Shown here: positions 39,439-48,562 of the stretch, piece after piece | Layout: the number at the start of each line of letters is the position of its first letter | Numbering within the stretch: the first letter of the stretch is position 1 | Assembly: GCA_938075455.1 (NCBI GenBank) | Contig: CALJHN010000010.1 | Span: 97,868 to 161,867, forward strand | Reading direction: 5' to 3' | Length of the DNA stretch: 64,000 nucleotides | Origin: an uncultured Flavobacteriales bacterium | GTDB lineage: Bacteria; Bacteroidota; Bacteroidia; Flavobacteriales_D; Parvicellaceae | Notes under the pieces: generated by a model | What the model saw: the letters and a program-made list of their open reading frames with translations, nothing else | Database searches by the model: none | Told to the model about the DNA's origin: nothing | Position numbers and translations under genes: made by a program

Positions 39439-40695
39439 TTATTTTAAAATTTCAAATTCTTTTATCTTTCTGTAAAGAGTTCTCTCTGAGATACCAAGTT
39501 CTTTTGCTGCATTTTTTCTTCTCCCATTATGCTTTTTAAGCGCTTTTTGAATAAGTTCTTTTTCCCTTTCTTCTAAGGACAAAGATTCTTCAATTTCAAC
39601 ACTTTCTTGAAAAGAAATATTGTAGGAGGGAGGTTCTTCTCTAATGTTTTCTTCTTGCAGTGAAACACTGTTATCTGGTTGCTCACTAAATTTAATTCCA
39701 ACATCCAATTTTGAAGAGTCACTCAGTTTGGTAATTAATGCGGTTTTTTCGTTGCTAGACAAATTGTTATTATTCAAAAGATCTACAATAACTCTTTTCA
39801 TTTCTGTAACATCTTGTTTCATTTCAAAAAGGACTTTATATAAAATATCTCTTTCTGAAAAGTTATCACTTTCTTTTTTGCCGTCAATTACCATAGGAAG
39901 GTTTCTAATAGAATCAATATCTGGAAGATATTTAGTTAAAATAAGTTCATCAACTTCTCTGGAATTTTCAATAACAGAAATCTGTTCTGCTACATTTTTA
40001 AGTTGTCTTATGTTCCCTGGCCATGAATATTTTTCTAGTATATCGACTGCTTTTTGATTTAATCTAATTCCAGGCATTCTATATTTTTCAGCAAAATCTG
40101 CAGAGAACTTTCTAAATAGTAAATGGATGTCATTTTTTCTTTCTCTCAAAGGTTCTAAAGAGATAGGAACTGTGCTTAATCTATAAAAAAGATCTTCTCT
40201 AAATTTACCTTTTTGAATAGCTTTTTGAACATTTTCATTGGTTGCGGCAATAATTCTAACATCTGTTTTTTTAACTTTAGAAGCCCCAACTTTAATGAAT
40301 TCTCCAGTCTCAAGAACTCTGAGAAGTCTAACTTGAGTAGGAAGAGGAAGTTCAGCAACCTCGTCTAAAAAGATGGTTCCTCCGTCAGCTACTTCAAAGT
40401 ATCCTTTTCTACTATCTGTGGCTCCAGTAAATGCCCCTTTTTCATGTCCAAACAGTTCTGAATCTATGGTTCCTTCTGGAATTGCTCCACAGTTTACAGC
40501 TATATATTCATGGTGTTTTCTAGAACTGTAGTGATGGATAATTTTTGGCATATTTTCTTTTCCAGTACCACTTTCGCCTGTTATTAAAACAGTAATATCT
40601 GTTGGTGCAACTTGAATGGCTACATCCAATGCTCTATTTAATGGTTCAGAGTTTCCAATAATTCCAAATCTATTCTTAACAGTCTGTAAATTCAT
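39439..40695 (-). CDS. Sigma-54-dependent transcriptional activator (AAA+, Fis-type HTH)
   Basis: This 418-residue protein starts directly with the AAA+ domain: Walker A GESGTGKE, the sigma-54 contact loop GAFTGA in FGHEKGAFTGATDSRKG, Walker B GGTIFLDEVAELP, and the arginine-finger region. After a linker of about 130 residues it ends with a Fis-type helix-turn-helix (KNAAKELGISERTLYRKIKE). There is no receiver or sensor domain, so activity must be controlled by level or by another protein. It lies between miaB and the LptE-like gene and is probably cotranscribed. Its targets are unknown. Confidence 0.9.
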   Translation of the reverse strand: MNLQTVKNRFGIIGNSEPLNRALDVAIQVAPTDITVLITGESGTGKENMPKIIHHYSSRKHHEYIAVNCGAIPEGTIDSELFGHEKGAFTGATDSRKGYFEVADGGTIFLDEVAELPLPTQVRLLRVLETGEFIKVGASKVKKTDVRIIAATNENVQKAIQKGKFREDLFYRLSTVPISLEPLRERKNDIHLLFRKFSADFAEKYRMPGIRLNQKAVDILEKYSWPGNIRQLKNVAEQISVIENSREVDELILTKYLPDIDSIRNLPMVIDGKKESDNFSERDILYKVLFEMKQDVTEMKRVIVDLLNNNNLSSNEKTALITKLSDSSKLDVGIKFSEQPDNSVSLQEENIREEPPSYNISFQESVEIEESLSLEEREKELIQKALKKHNGRRKNAAKELGISERTLYRKIKEFEILK

Positions 40696-40697
40696 TT

Positions 40698-42110
40698 TTA
40701 AATAATTTTACCAATTAATGTTGCCGAAGTGAATCTTTCAATAAGTACATTTACATAATCACCTTCCTTAGAATTTTCCTTAGGAAAAACAACTTTACAA
40801 TTTTCATCATTTCTTCCACAGTATTCAAGTTCTGATTTCTTGGAAGGGCCTTCAACCAAAACTTCCATTATTTTCCCAACAGAAGATTCATTAATTTTTA
40901 AAGAGTGTTCTTTTTGAAGATCAATTACTTTTTGAAGTCTTGACTTTTTAATTTCTAAGGGAACATTATCTTTATACTTTCTTTCTGCGAGAGTTTTAGG
41001 TCTTTCAGAATAAAAAAACATGTAAGAAAAATTAAACTCAACTTTTTTCATAAGATCTAGAGTCTGTTGAAAATCTTCATCAGATTCGTCACAAAACCCT
41101 GTAATTATATCTGTAGAAATAGCACAATCTGGAATTATTTCTCTGATTGATTTTATTCTTTTTAAATACCACTCTTTGGAATAACCTCGATTCATCTTCT
41201 GAAGAATTTTAGAGCTTCCAGATTGTACTGGTAAGTGTATGTAATTACAAATATTTCGGTATTTTTTCATCACGTGAACAACATCATCTGTCATGTCTTT
41301 GGGGTGTGAAGTAGAAAACCTAACTCTCAAGTCTTTAGCTACAAGAGCTACTTTTTCCAAAAGTTCTGAAAAGTTGGTGGTAGGAATGTTTTGGTCAATT
41401 ACCTCCTCTTTTTTATTTATATTCCATCTGTAGCTATCCACATTTTGCCCCAATAGAATAACTTCTTTATACCCTTTTTGGTATAAGTCCTTTGCTTCCG
41501 CAACAATTGTAAGTGGACTTCTACTTCTCTCTCTGCCTCTTGTAAAAGGAACTACGCAAAATGAGCACATGTTATCACAACCCCGCATTATTGATATAAA
41601 TCCAGATATTCCCTTGTTGTCTAATCTCACTGGACTAATGTCTGCATAGGTTTCTTCTCTTGATAACAATACATTCACACTTTTTTGTCCCCCCTGAACT
41701 TCTTCTAAAAGAGATGGTAAATCTCTGTAAGCGTCCGGACCCACTACTAAGTCCACCAATTTCTCTTCTTCTATTAAAGATTCTTTCATCCTTTCGGCCA
41801 TACAACCTAGGACACCAACAATCAGTTTTGGATTTTGTTTCTTCAGCTTTTTGAAAGACTTAAGTCGATTTCTTACGGTAAATTCTGCTTTTTCACGTAT
41901 AGAACAAGTATTAAGTAGTATTAAGTCAGATTCTTCAAATTTTTTTGTTGTGTTGTACCCATTTTTATTCAGAATAGAGGCAACAATCTCGCTATCAGAA
42001 AAATTCATTTGACACCCATAACTTTCTAGATAAAGTTTTTTAGAGTTATTGTTTAAACCGACTTTAAAAGTTGGATTTCCTTGTTTTTCCTCAAAAATAA
42101 TCTTTTCCAT
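40698..42110 (-). CDS. miaB: tRNA-2-methylthio-N6-isopentenyladenosine synthase MiaB
   Basis: MiaB adds the methylthio group to i6A37 in tRNAs that read UNN codons. The N-terminal cluster ligands are Cys in YGCQMNFSDSEIV, LNTCSIREKAE and GVLGCMAERM. The radical-SAM cluster is CDNMCSFC, and a TRAM domain ends the protein. A TTG at 42119 would add three residues, but the ATG at 42110 fits the family start, giving 470 residues. It is the first gene of a five-gene minus-strand operon ending with secG. Confidence 0.95.
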   Translation of the reverse strand: MEKIIFEEKQGNPTFKVGLNNNSKKLYLESYGCQMNFSDSEIVASILNKNGYNTTKKFEESDLILLNTCSIREKAEFTVRNRLKSFKKLKKQNPKLIVGVLGCMAERMKESLIEEEKLVDLVVGPDAYRDLPSLLEEVQGGQKSVNVLLSREETYADISPVRLDNKGISGFISIMRGCDNMCSFCVVPFTRGRERSRSPLTIVAEAKDLYQKGYKEVILLGQNVDSYRWNINKKEEVIDQNIPTTNFSELLEKVALVAKDLRVRFSTSHPKDMTDDVVHVMKKYRNICNYIHLPVQSGSSKILQKMNRGYSKEWYLKRIKSIREIIPDCAISTDIITGFCDESDEDFQQTLDLMKKVEFNFSYMFFYSERPKTLAERKYKDNVPLEIKKSRLQKVIDLQKEHSLKINESSVGKIMEVLVEGPSKKSELEYCGRNDENCKVVFPKENSKEGDYVNVLIERFTSATLIGKII

Positions 42111-42127
42111 TTTAAGCAAATATCACA

Positions 42128-42135
42128 CAAATATA
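42128..42135 (-). promoter_or_regulatory. Probable -7 element of the miaB operon
   Basis: The reverse strand reads TATATTTG, an exact TAnnTTTG box, 18 bases upstream of the miaB ATG at 42110. No clear TTG lies at the -33 distance. Confidence 0.45.
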
Positions 42136-42294
42136 ATCCAAATCTGTTAACTGCCATTATGACAGTGTTAATTATTGATAAATTATTGTACTTAAAGCTA
42201 AAAAAAAGTTAATCAATTCTTATTGTGATTTTTTTAATCAACTATATTTTTTATTTCTTTGCATTCCTTTAATAGTGTAATTAATAGTATTAAA

Positions 42295-44724
42295 ATGAAT
42301 AATTTAGTAATTGTAGAGTCCCCTGCAAAAGCCAAAACCATCGAAGGTTTTTTAGGAAGTGAATTTGTTGTAAAATCGTGTTACGGACATATCCGAGAAT
42401 TACCTAGAAAAGGAGATCCCATTGATATAGAAAATAATTTTAATCCCACATACGTAGTTCCGCAAGAAAAGAAAAAAGTAGTCAACGAACTTTTAAGTTT
42501 TGCAAAAAAATGTAAAACGGTGTGGTTAGCAACTGATGAGGACCGTGAAGGTGAGGCAATCTCATGGCATTTATTACATGCATTAAATTTAAATTCTAAT
42601 AATACCAAAAGAATAACTTTTAATGAAATCACAAAAAAGGCAGTTTTAAAAGCTGTAGACTCTCCAAGGCTAATAAATGAAAATTTGGTAAATTCTCAGC
42701 AAGCTAGAAGAATTCTCGATAGAATTGTGGGTTTTGAATTATCCCCAGTTTTGTGGAGAAAAATTAGACCAAGTCTTTCAGCAGGTAGAGTTCAGTCTGT
42801 TACAGTAAAATTAATTGTAGAAAGAGAAAATAAAATATTAAACCATAGGCCAATTGAGACATTCAAAGTGGTTGCTGAGTTTGAATCAAAGGGTGTTGTC
42901 TTTAAAGCAGAATTGGCATCTAACTTTTCTTCTTATAAAGAAGCTGAAAGTTTTCTAGAGCTATCTAAAGATAAGGAATTCAAAGTAAAAAAAATAACTC
43001 AAAAGCCTGGCAAAAGAACACCATCTGCACCATTTATCACTTCAACTTTGCAGCAAGAAGCCAGCAGAGTGTTAGGCTTTAATGTTTCAAGAACAATGTC
43101 TGTTGCTCAAAGACTTTATGAGTCTGGAAGAATTACCTACATGAGAACAGATTCTGTGAGTCTTTCTAAAGATGCAATGACTGCTATTCAAAAACAAATA
43201 GAAAAAGATTTTGGTTCTAATTTTTCAAACCCTAGAAAATTCCAGAACAAAAATAAGTCTGCCCAAGAGGCCCATGAAGCGATAAGGCCTTCAAATTTTT
43301 CAATTAGCTCCATTGGGGATGGTTCACCAGAAGATAAGCTGTACTCTTTAATTTGGAAAAAAACTATGGCTTCACAAATGTGTGATGCAGAAATTGAAAG
43401 AACTACTATTGAGATTGGTCATATTGAGCAAGAGCAGAATTTCAATACTATTGGAGAAGTTATAAAGTTCGAAGGTTTTTTAAAGCTATATAAATCTACT
43501 AATTCAGATGGTAAAAGTGAGGAATTACCGAATGTTTCTCTGGGTGAAATGATGAATTGTAAAGAAATAACTGCAACTCAAAAATTTTCAAGACCACCTG
43601 CAAGATTTACCGAAGCATCTTTGGTTAAAAAGCTGGAAGAATTAGGAATTGGAAGACCATCGACTTACGCTCCAACTATTAAAACCATCCAGGAAAGAGG
43701 GTACGTAGAAAATAAAGATATTGAAGGTAAATCTAGAGCTATAAAGCAACTTGTTTTGAAAGAAGACATTATCAATAAAATTGATATAAGTGAAAATTTC
43801 GGCGCAGATAGAAAAAAACTTTTTCCAACAACTACTGGAGAAGTAGTAAATGAGTTTCTAGTAGAGCATTTCAAAAATATTATGGATTACAATTTTACTG
43901 CTGATATTGAAAAAGAATTGGATTCAATTGCAAAAGGAGAATTGTTATGGACAGATATGTTATCCAGTTTTTACTCTCCATTTCATAAAACTATAGAACA
44001 CACCAAAGAGAACGCAGAAAGAGCCAATGGAGAAAGGCTACTTGGTAAAGATCCGGCAAGTGGTGAGCCTTTGTACGTTAAGTTAGGTAAATACGGACCT
44101 ATTGCACAAATTGGAGAGACATCGGATGAGACCAAAAAACCAAAGTTTGCAAGCTTAAAAGATGGTCAACATATTAAAACTATATCTTTAGAAGAAGCTT
44201 TAAAACTGTTCGATTACCCAAAATCTTTGGGAGAGCATGAAAATTTGGAGGTTACTATTAAGGTTGGAAGATTTGGTCCATATATACAATTTGGCACTGA
44301 GAATATTTCAATTCCTAAAGGTGCAGAGCCAGACGAGGTTTTATTAGAAAATGCCATTGCTTTAATTAATGAAAAAAGAGAAGCAAATGCTCCAATTGCA
44401 GAATATGAAAATCTTCCAGTTTCTAAAGGAAAAGGGAGATTTGGGCCATTTATAAAGTGGAATGATTTGTTTATTAATGTGAATAAGAAATACGATTTTG
44501 ACAATCTTTCTAACAAAGACATTATAGAATTAATTGAAGCAAAGAAGAAAAAAGAAATAGAAAAAGTCGTTCAAAAATGGGAGGAAGAGGGCATTTCAGT
44601 TGAAAAAGGAAGATGGGGAAAGTTCTTTGTTGTTTCTGGCAAGAAGAAAAAACAATTAGCACTTGCAAAAGATCCTGCAAAAATAACTTTAGAAGAAGCC
44701 AAATCTTTTTTAAAAGCAAAATAA
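42295..44724 (+). CDS. topA: DNA topoisomerase I
   Basis: TopA relaxes negative supercoils by single-strand passage. The Toprim domain begins LVIVESPAKAKTIEGFLG and includes DEDREGEAISWHL. The catalytic Tyr is Tyr282 in SGRITYMRTDS. The C-terminus has three repeat motifs, GRFGPYIQFG, GRFGPFIKW and GRWGKFFVV, and no Cys4 zinc finger, as in other Bacteroidota enzymes. The frame is open upstream to a TTG at 42259, but the ATG at 42295 matches the family N-terminus (809 residues). The arginase-like gene follows directly after its stop. Confidence 0.96.
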   Translation: MNNLVIVESPAKAKTIEGFLGSEFVVKSCYGHIRELPRKGDPIDIENNFNPTYVVPQEKKKVVNELLSFAKKCKTVWLATDEDREGEAISWHLLHALNLNSNNTKRITFNEITKKAVLKAVDSPRLINENLVNSQQARRILDRIVGFELSPVLWRKIRPSLSAGRVQSVTVKLIVERENKILNHRPIETFKVVAEFESKGVVFKAELASNFSSYKEAESFLELSKDKEFKVKKITQKPGKRTPSAPFITSTLQQEASRVLGFNVSRTMSVAQRLYESGRITYMRTDSVSLSKDAMTAIQKQIEKDFGSNFSNPRKFQNKNKSAQEAHEAIRPSNFSISSIGDGSPEDKLYSLIWKKTMASQMCDAEIERTTIEIGHIEQEQNFNTIGEVIKFEGFLKLYKSTNSDGKSEELPNVSLGEMMNCKEITATQKFSRPPARFTEASLVKKLEELGIGRPSTYAPTIKTIQERGYVENKDIEGKSRAIKQLVLKEDIINKIDISENFGADRKKLFPTTTGEVVNEFLVEHFKNIMDYNFTADIEKELDSIAKGELLWTDMLSSFYSPFHKTIEHTKENAERANGERLLGKDPASGEPLYVKLGKYGPIAQIGETSDETKKPKFASLKDGQHIKTISLEEALKLFDYPKSLGEHENLEVTIKVGRFGPYIQFGTENISIPKGAEPDEVLLENAIALINEKREANAPIAEYENLPVSKGKGRFGPFIKWNDLFINVNKKYDFDNLSNKDIIELIEAKKKKEIEKVVQKWEEEGISVEKGRWGKFFVVSGKKKKQLALAKDPAKITLEEAKSFLKAK

Positions 44725-45873
44725 ATGAGTCTTGAAATTTATTTCAAACCAATTCATTCAATCGAGTTTTCTAAAAACTCAATTGGAAGTATAGTTGATT
44801 CTCATATAAATAGTTTTCCTGAATGGGAATCATCTGATATTGTATTTTTAACAATCCATGAAAATAGAGGAAGTTCCATCGATAAAAATAATGAAATAGA
44901 CCATTACTCAATAAGAAATAAACTTTATAATTTTAAATGGGAAGGCTCCTTAACTATTTCTGATCTTGGTATTTTAGCTGCTGGTTCTACTCTTAAAGAT
45001 ACTTATGCCGCTGTGAAGGAAGTTACTTTTGAAATTCAAAAAAAAAGCAAGCTTTTGGTTTTGTTAGGGGGGTCTCAAGATTTAACTTTTGCTAACTATT
45101 TAGGTTATGAGCAACTAGAACAACCTATTAATTTAACTTGCATTGACAATAGTTTTGATGTAGTTGTTGACCAAGAGAAAGAAATATCTGATAAAAATTA
45201 TATTAATCATTTACTAATTCATAGTCCCAATAATTTATTTAATTTTTCAATTCTGGGTTGTCAGCAATATTATGTTGGATCAGATGACTTAAGGTTTTTT
45301 GACCAACTGTTTTTTGATTATGTCAGATTAGGAGAGCTTCAAAATACTATTTCCAAATCGGAGCCAATTTTAAGAAATACTGATCTTTTAAGTGTGGATT
45401 TATCTTGTATTAGGGGCTCTGAATTTAAAAGTAGTAACTCAAATCATCCAAATGGCTTTTTTGCGAACGAAATGTGTCAAATGATTAAATATGCTGGGCA
45501 AAGTGATAAGGTTTCAAGTATTGGGTTTTACAATTTAAAATCCGGGGATATTAGCCAATTAGATGCTGAGTTAGTAGCTCAGCTATTATTTTTTTTAGTA
45601 AAGGGCTTTTCTCATAGAACAAAAGATTTTCCTGTAGGGAATAAAAAAGATTTAATTAAGTATTCTGTATATCATGAAGATTCTAAACACAATCTTATTT
45701 TTCACAAAAGTAAAAAGACAGAAAGATGGTGGCTAGAAGTGCCCTACCCTCCTACAAAAGACTTTAAATTTGAGCGCCATCATTTAATTCCTTGTAACTA
45801 CGAAGATTATAAAATTGCTCAAAACGGAGTCATTCCGGATTTGTGGTGGAAGACCTACAGGAAGTTAAATTAG
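44725..45873 (+). CDS. Arginase/formiminoglutamase-fold protein with degenerate metal site
   Basis: This 382-residue protein has the arginase-family layout: LLVLLGGSQDLTFANYLGYE where active enzymes have GGDHS, CIDNSFDVV where they have DAHxD, and LLSVDLSCIRG where they have SxDxDxxD. The metal-binding His residues and some Asp residues are therefore missing, so it is probably not a manganese hydrolase. Flavobacterial homologues, often labelled formimidoylglutamase, share these changes to my knowledge. It starts at the base after the topA stop and precedes porP-gldKLMN by 107 bases. A link to type IX secretion or gliding is suggested by position only. Confidence 0.7.
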   Translation: MSLEIYFKPIHSIEFSKNSIGSIVDSHINSFPEWESSDIVFLTIHENRGSSIDKNNEIDHYSIRNKLYNFKWEGSLTISDLGILAAGSTLKDTYAAVKEVTFEIQKKSKLLVLLGGSQDLTFANYLGYEQLEQPINLTCIDNSFDVVVDQEKEISDKNYINHLLIHSPNNLFNFSILGCQQYYVGSDDLRFFDQLFFDYVRLGELQNTISKSEPILRNTDLLSVDLSCIRGSEFKSSNSNHPNGFFANEMCQMIKYAGQSDKVSSIGFYNLKSGDISQLDAELVAQLLFFLVKGFSHRTKDFPVGNKKDLIKYSVYHEDSKHNLIFHKSKKTERWWLEVPYPPTKDFKFERHHLIPCNYEDYKIAQNGVIPDLWWKTYRKLN

Positions 45874-45907
45874 TTAATAAAAAATTATATTTACAAGTTA
45901 AATTTTG

Positions 45908-45915
45908 TATTTTTG
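45908..45915 (+). promoter_or_regulatory. Probable -7 element of the porP-gldKLMN operon
   Basis: TATTTTTG matches TAnnTTTG exactly. Transcription would start near 45922, with a leader of about 59 bases to the porP ATG. No TTG is found at the ideal -33 distance. Confidence 0.45.
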
Positions 45916-45980
45916 AAAATTAACGAAATTTAATAAACTATAAATTTTTTGCTTTAAAACGTTGATTTAGAGTTAAGTAA

Positions 45981-46928
45981 ATGAAAAAAACTATCATATA
46001 TATATTGTTCACAATCCTTTCTGGTAATATTATTTCCCAGCAAGATTATCAAATTACGCATTATATGTTTGATAATTTGTCCTTTAATCCGGGTTATGCA
46101 GGGATGAACAGAAATATTAATGCAACAATGATAGCTAGACAACAATGGTCTGGCTTTTCAGGAAGCCCAACTACTGCCTTGATTAATATTCATGCTCCTG
46201 TTGGATTTCTTAGAGGAGGTTTAGGGCTTACCTACGTTTCAGATCAATTAGGATTTGAAAAAAATAATATTGCAAGATTAAATTACTCCTATCACTTAAA
46301 TATAGGATCAGGCCAACTTGGTATTGGAGCTAGTTTAGGTTTTATTCAAAAAACTATCGATGCAGAATGGGTAACCCCTTCAGGAAATAGTTGGGAACTA
46401 GATAATTCAATACCAGGTGTCGGAGGTACTTTAGGGGGAAGTGTATCACAATCTTCACCAGATATCAATATTGGACTTTTTTACTCTACAGAAGAATTAT
46501 ATTTTGGTTTTTCAACTACACACTTAGGTGGTTTTAGTATGGAAGATTTAAATATTCAAAACGTTCATCATTATTGGGTTACTGCTGGATTTAACTACGA
46601 TTTAAATTCTGATATTCAGCTTAGGCCAAGTATACTTATTAAATCAGATGTATCATCTTCTATTATGGATGTGAATATAAATGCACTTTACAGAAATATG
46701 TTTTGGGCTGGTTTGACTTACAGATTTGGTGATGAAATAGCCCCAATGATAGGTTACAAACATCCATTTTCTGATGGCAGCATATTAAGATTTGGTTATG
46801 CGTATGGAATTACAACAAGTGTTATTGGAAATTACAGTAATGGCTCTCATGATATTATTTTGAATTACAATTTTAAAATATCTAAACCTGCCCCTGTTGA
46901 GAAATCCAAAAATCCTCGTTTTTTATAA
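45981..46928 (+). CDS. porP: Type IX secretion membrane protein PorP/SprF
   Basis: This 315-residue outer-membrane protein has a signal peptide (IIYILFTILSGNIISQQ). The family start is DYQITHYMFDNLSFNPGYAG, followed by ARQQWSGFSGSPTTALINIH, the most conserved part. The rest is Gly/aromatic-rich beta-barrel strands. PorP/SprF proteins join the type IX machinery at the outer membrane and help deliver or attach cargo. Here it heads the gldKLMN operon, the porP-K-L-M-N order seen in Porphyromonas rather than the split sprF arrangement of Flavobacterium johnsoniae. Confidence 0.92.
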   Translation: MKKTIIYILFTILSGNIISQQDYQITHYMFDNLSFNPGYAGMNRNINATMIARQQWSGFSGSPTTALINIHAPVGFLRGGLGLTYVSDQLGFEKNNIARLNYSYHLNIGSGQLGIGASLGFIQKTIDAEWVTPSGNSWELDNSIPGVGGTLGGSVSQSSPDINIGLFYSTEELYFGFSTTHLGGFSMEDLNIQNVHHYWVTAGFNYDLNSDIQLRPSILIKSDVSSSIMDVNINALYRNMFWAGLTYRFGDEIAPMIGYKHPFSDGSILRFGYAYGITTSVIGNYSNGSHDIILNYNFKISKPAPVEKSKNPRFL

Positions 46929-47012
46929 ATAATGAAACTATTTAAATCAAATATCGTTACAGGTATTGCATCGAGCCATTTTTGGTTTGGATTAGATAAA
47001 AAATGCTTTAAA

Positions 47013-48530
47013 ATGAAGAAATTAATATATTTTATTTTAGTTGTTCTAACTATTACTAGTTGTACAACGCAATCAAGTAATGGACATTTAATAGGAGTTT
47101 CGGGGAGACCAGCTTGGTATCAGGCAGATCCATATGGCATGTTATATATTAAGTCAGGTGCCTTTAATATGGGACAAAGTGATGAAGATGTTCCTACTAC
47201 CAGCAATAACAAAACTAAAACAGTTTCTGTAGGAGCCTTTTATATGGACCAAACCGAGATTACTAATAATGAATATCGTCAATTTGTTAACTGGGTTAGA
47301 GACTCTATAGCATTAAGACTATTAGCTGAAAATATTGATGAGGAGCAATTTTTGATTAAAACTTATGATGATAATCTAGACGAAAATGATCCAGAAAAAT
47401 GGAATTTAAATTGGAATGCAAAATTTAGTTACTCAGCATTTAATCCTGCTAACCCTGATAAAACTGAAGCTGAAACGGCTCCCGTATTAGCATCTATGTT
47501 TTTAAATGAGAGTGAAAGATTCTATTCTAGAAAAGAAATTGATACAAGGAAATTAAGATTTGAGTATTATTGGATAGATTTACAGGAAGCTGCAAGAAAA
47601 GGAAGGGTTAAAATTAAGACTCTCGCTAATTCTGAAGCGGAATTAGACCCTGACCATAGAGAAAAAATGGTAGATGCACAGGGCAATGAATCTGAGATGG
47701 CTTTTCCCGCTGATCCAGGACAAGTTAGTGGTAGAGATTATAATTTAGGTTTTAGAAATAGTAAGGGTCAGAATAACGCTATAAGAGGACATTCAGATCG
47801 TTCAAGATTTATTATCAAAGAGATTATTAATGTTTATCCTGATACTCTATGCTGGATTCATGATTTTACGTTTGCTAACAATGAATATATGACTAATATG
47901 TATTTCTGGCATCCAGCCTATGATGAATACCCAGTTGTTGGAGTTACATGGCAGCAATGTAATGCATTTAATGTTTGGAGGACTCAATTATTGAATTCTT
48001 GGAGAAAAGCACATCGAGAAGCTTATGTCCAGGATTTCAGACTACCTAGTGAAACAGAATGGGAGTATGCAGCAAGAGGAGGACTAGATAATAACCCTTA
48101 TCCGTGGGGAGGTCCTTATGCTAGAAACTCTAGAGGATGCTTTTTGGGAAATTTCAAACCCATCAGAGGTCGTTATATGGAAGATGGTGGATTTCATACG
48201 GTTAAAGCTACCTCTTATCATCCTAATGATTTTGGATTATATTGTATGGCCGGAAATGTTGCCGAGTGGTGTAGGACAGCCTACGACGAGTCAATGTATG
48301 AATATGGACACGACATGAATACAGAGTATATTTATAATGCCTTGGATCATGACCCACCTTCAATGAAAAGAAAAGTAATAAGAGGTGGCTCTTGGAAAGA
48401 TATAGGATATTATCTTCAAACTGGTACTAGAACATATGAATACCAAGATACCGCAAAGAGCTATATAGGCTTTCGTAGTGTGATGAATTACCTAGGAAGA
48501 GGTGGTCCTAACAAAGAAGGAGATTTTTAA
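47013..48530 (+). CDS. gldK: Gliding motility / type IX lipoprotein GldK (PorK)
   Basis: GldK is an outer-membrane lipoprotein that forms the periplasmic ring of the type IX system with GldN. The 505-residue protein has a lipoprotein signal ending in TITSC (Cys18). It has an FGE-sulfatase-like fold: GAFNMGQSDEDVP, FYMDQTEITNNEYRQFV, RLPSETEWEYAARGG, MAGNVAEWCRTAY and VIRGGSWKD. An in-frame start at 46932 exists but would bury the lipobox behind 27 extra residues, so the ATG at 47013 is chosen. It is followed by gldL after 32 bases. Confidence 0.95.
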   Translation: MKKLIYFILVVLTITSCTTQSSNGHLIGVSGRPAWYQADPYGMLYIKSGAFNMGQSDEDVPTTSNNKTKTVSVGAFYMDQTEITNNEYRQFVNWVRDSIALRLLAENIDEEQFLIKTYDDNLDENDPEKWNLNWNAKFSYSAFNPANPDKTEAETAPVLASMFLNESERFYSRKEIDTRKLRFEYYWIDLQEAARKGRVKIKTLANSEAELDPDHREKMVDAQGNESEMAFPADPGQVSGRDYNLGFRNSKGQNNAIRGHSDRSRFIIKEIINVYPDTLCWIHDFTFANNEYMTNMYFWHPAYDEYPVVGVTWQQCNAFNVWRTQLLNSWRKAHREAYVQDFRLPSETEWEYAARGGLDNNPYPWGGPYARNSRGCFLGNFKPIRGRYMEDGGFHTVKATSYHPNDFGLYCMAGNVAEWCRTAYDESMYEYGHDMNTEYIYNALDHDPPSMKRKVIRGGSWKDIGYYLQTGTRTYEYQDTAKSYIGFRSVMNYLGRGGPNKEGDF

Positions 48531-48562
48531 AATAAATTAATAATAACAATAAAAAATAAATT

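Noticed and set aside
46932..47012. 27-residue N-terminal extension of GldK
   Set aside because: It would place the lipoprotein signal and Cys internally; the ATG at 47013 gives a proper lipoprotein start.
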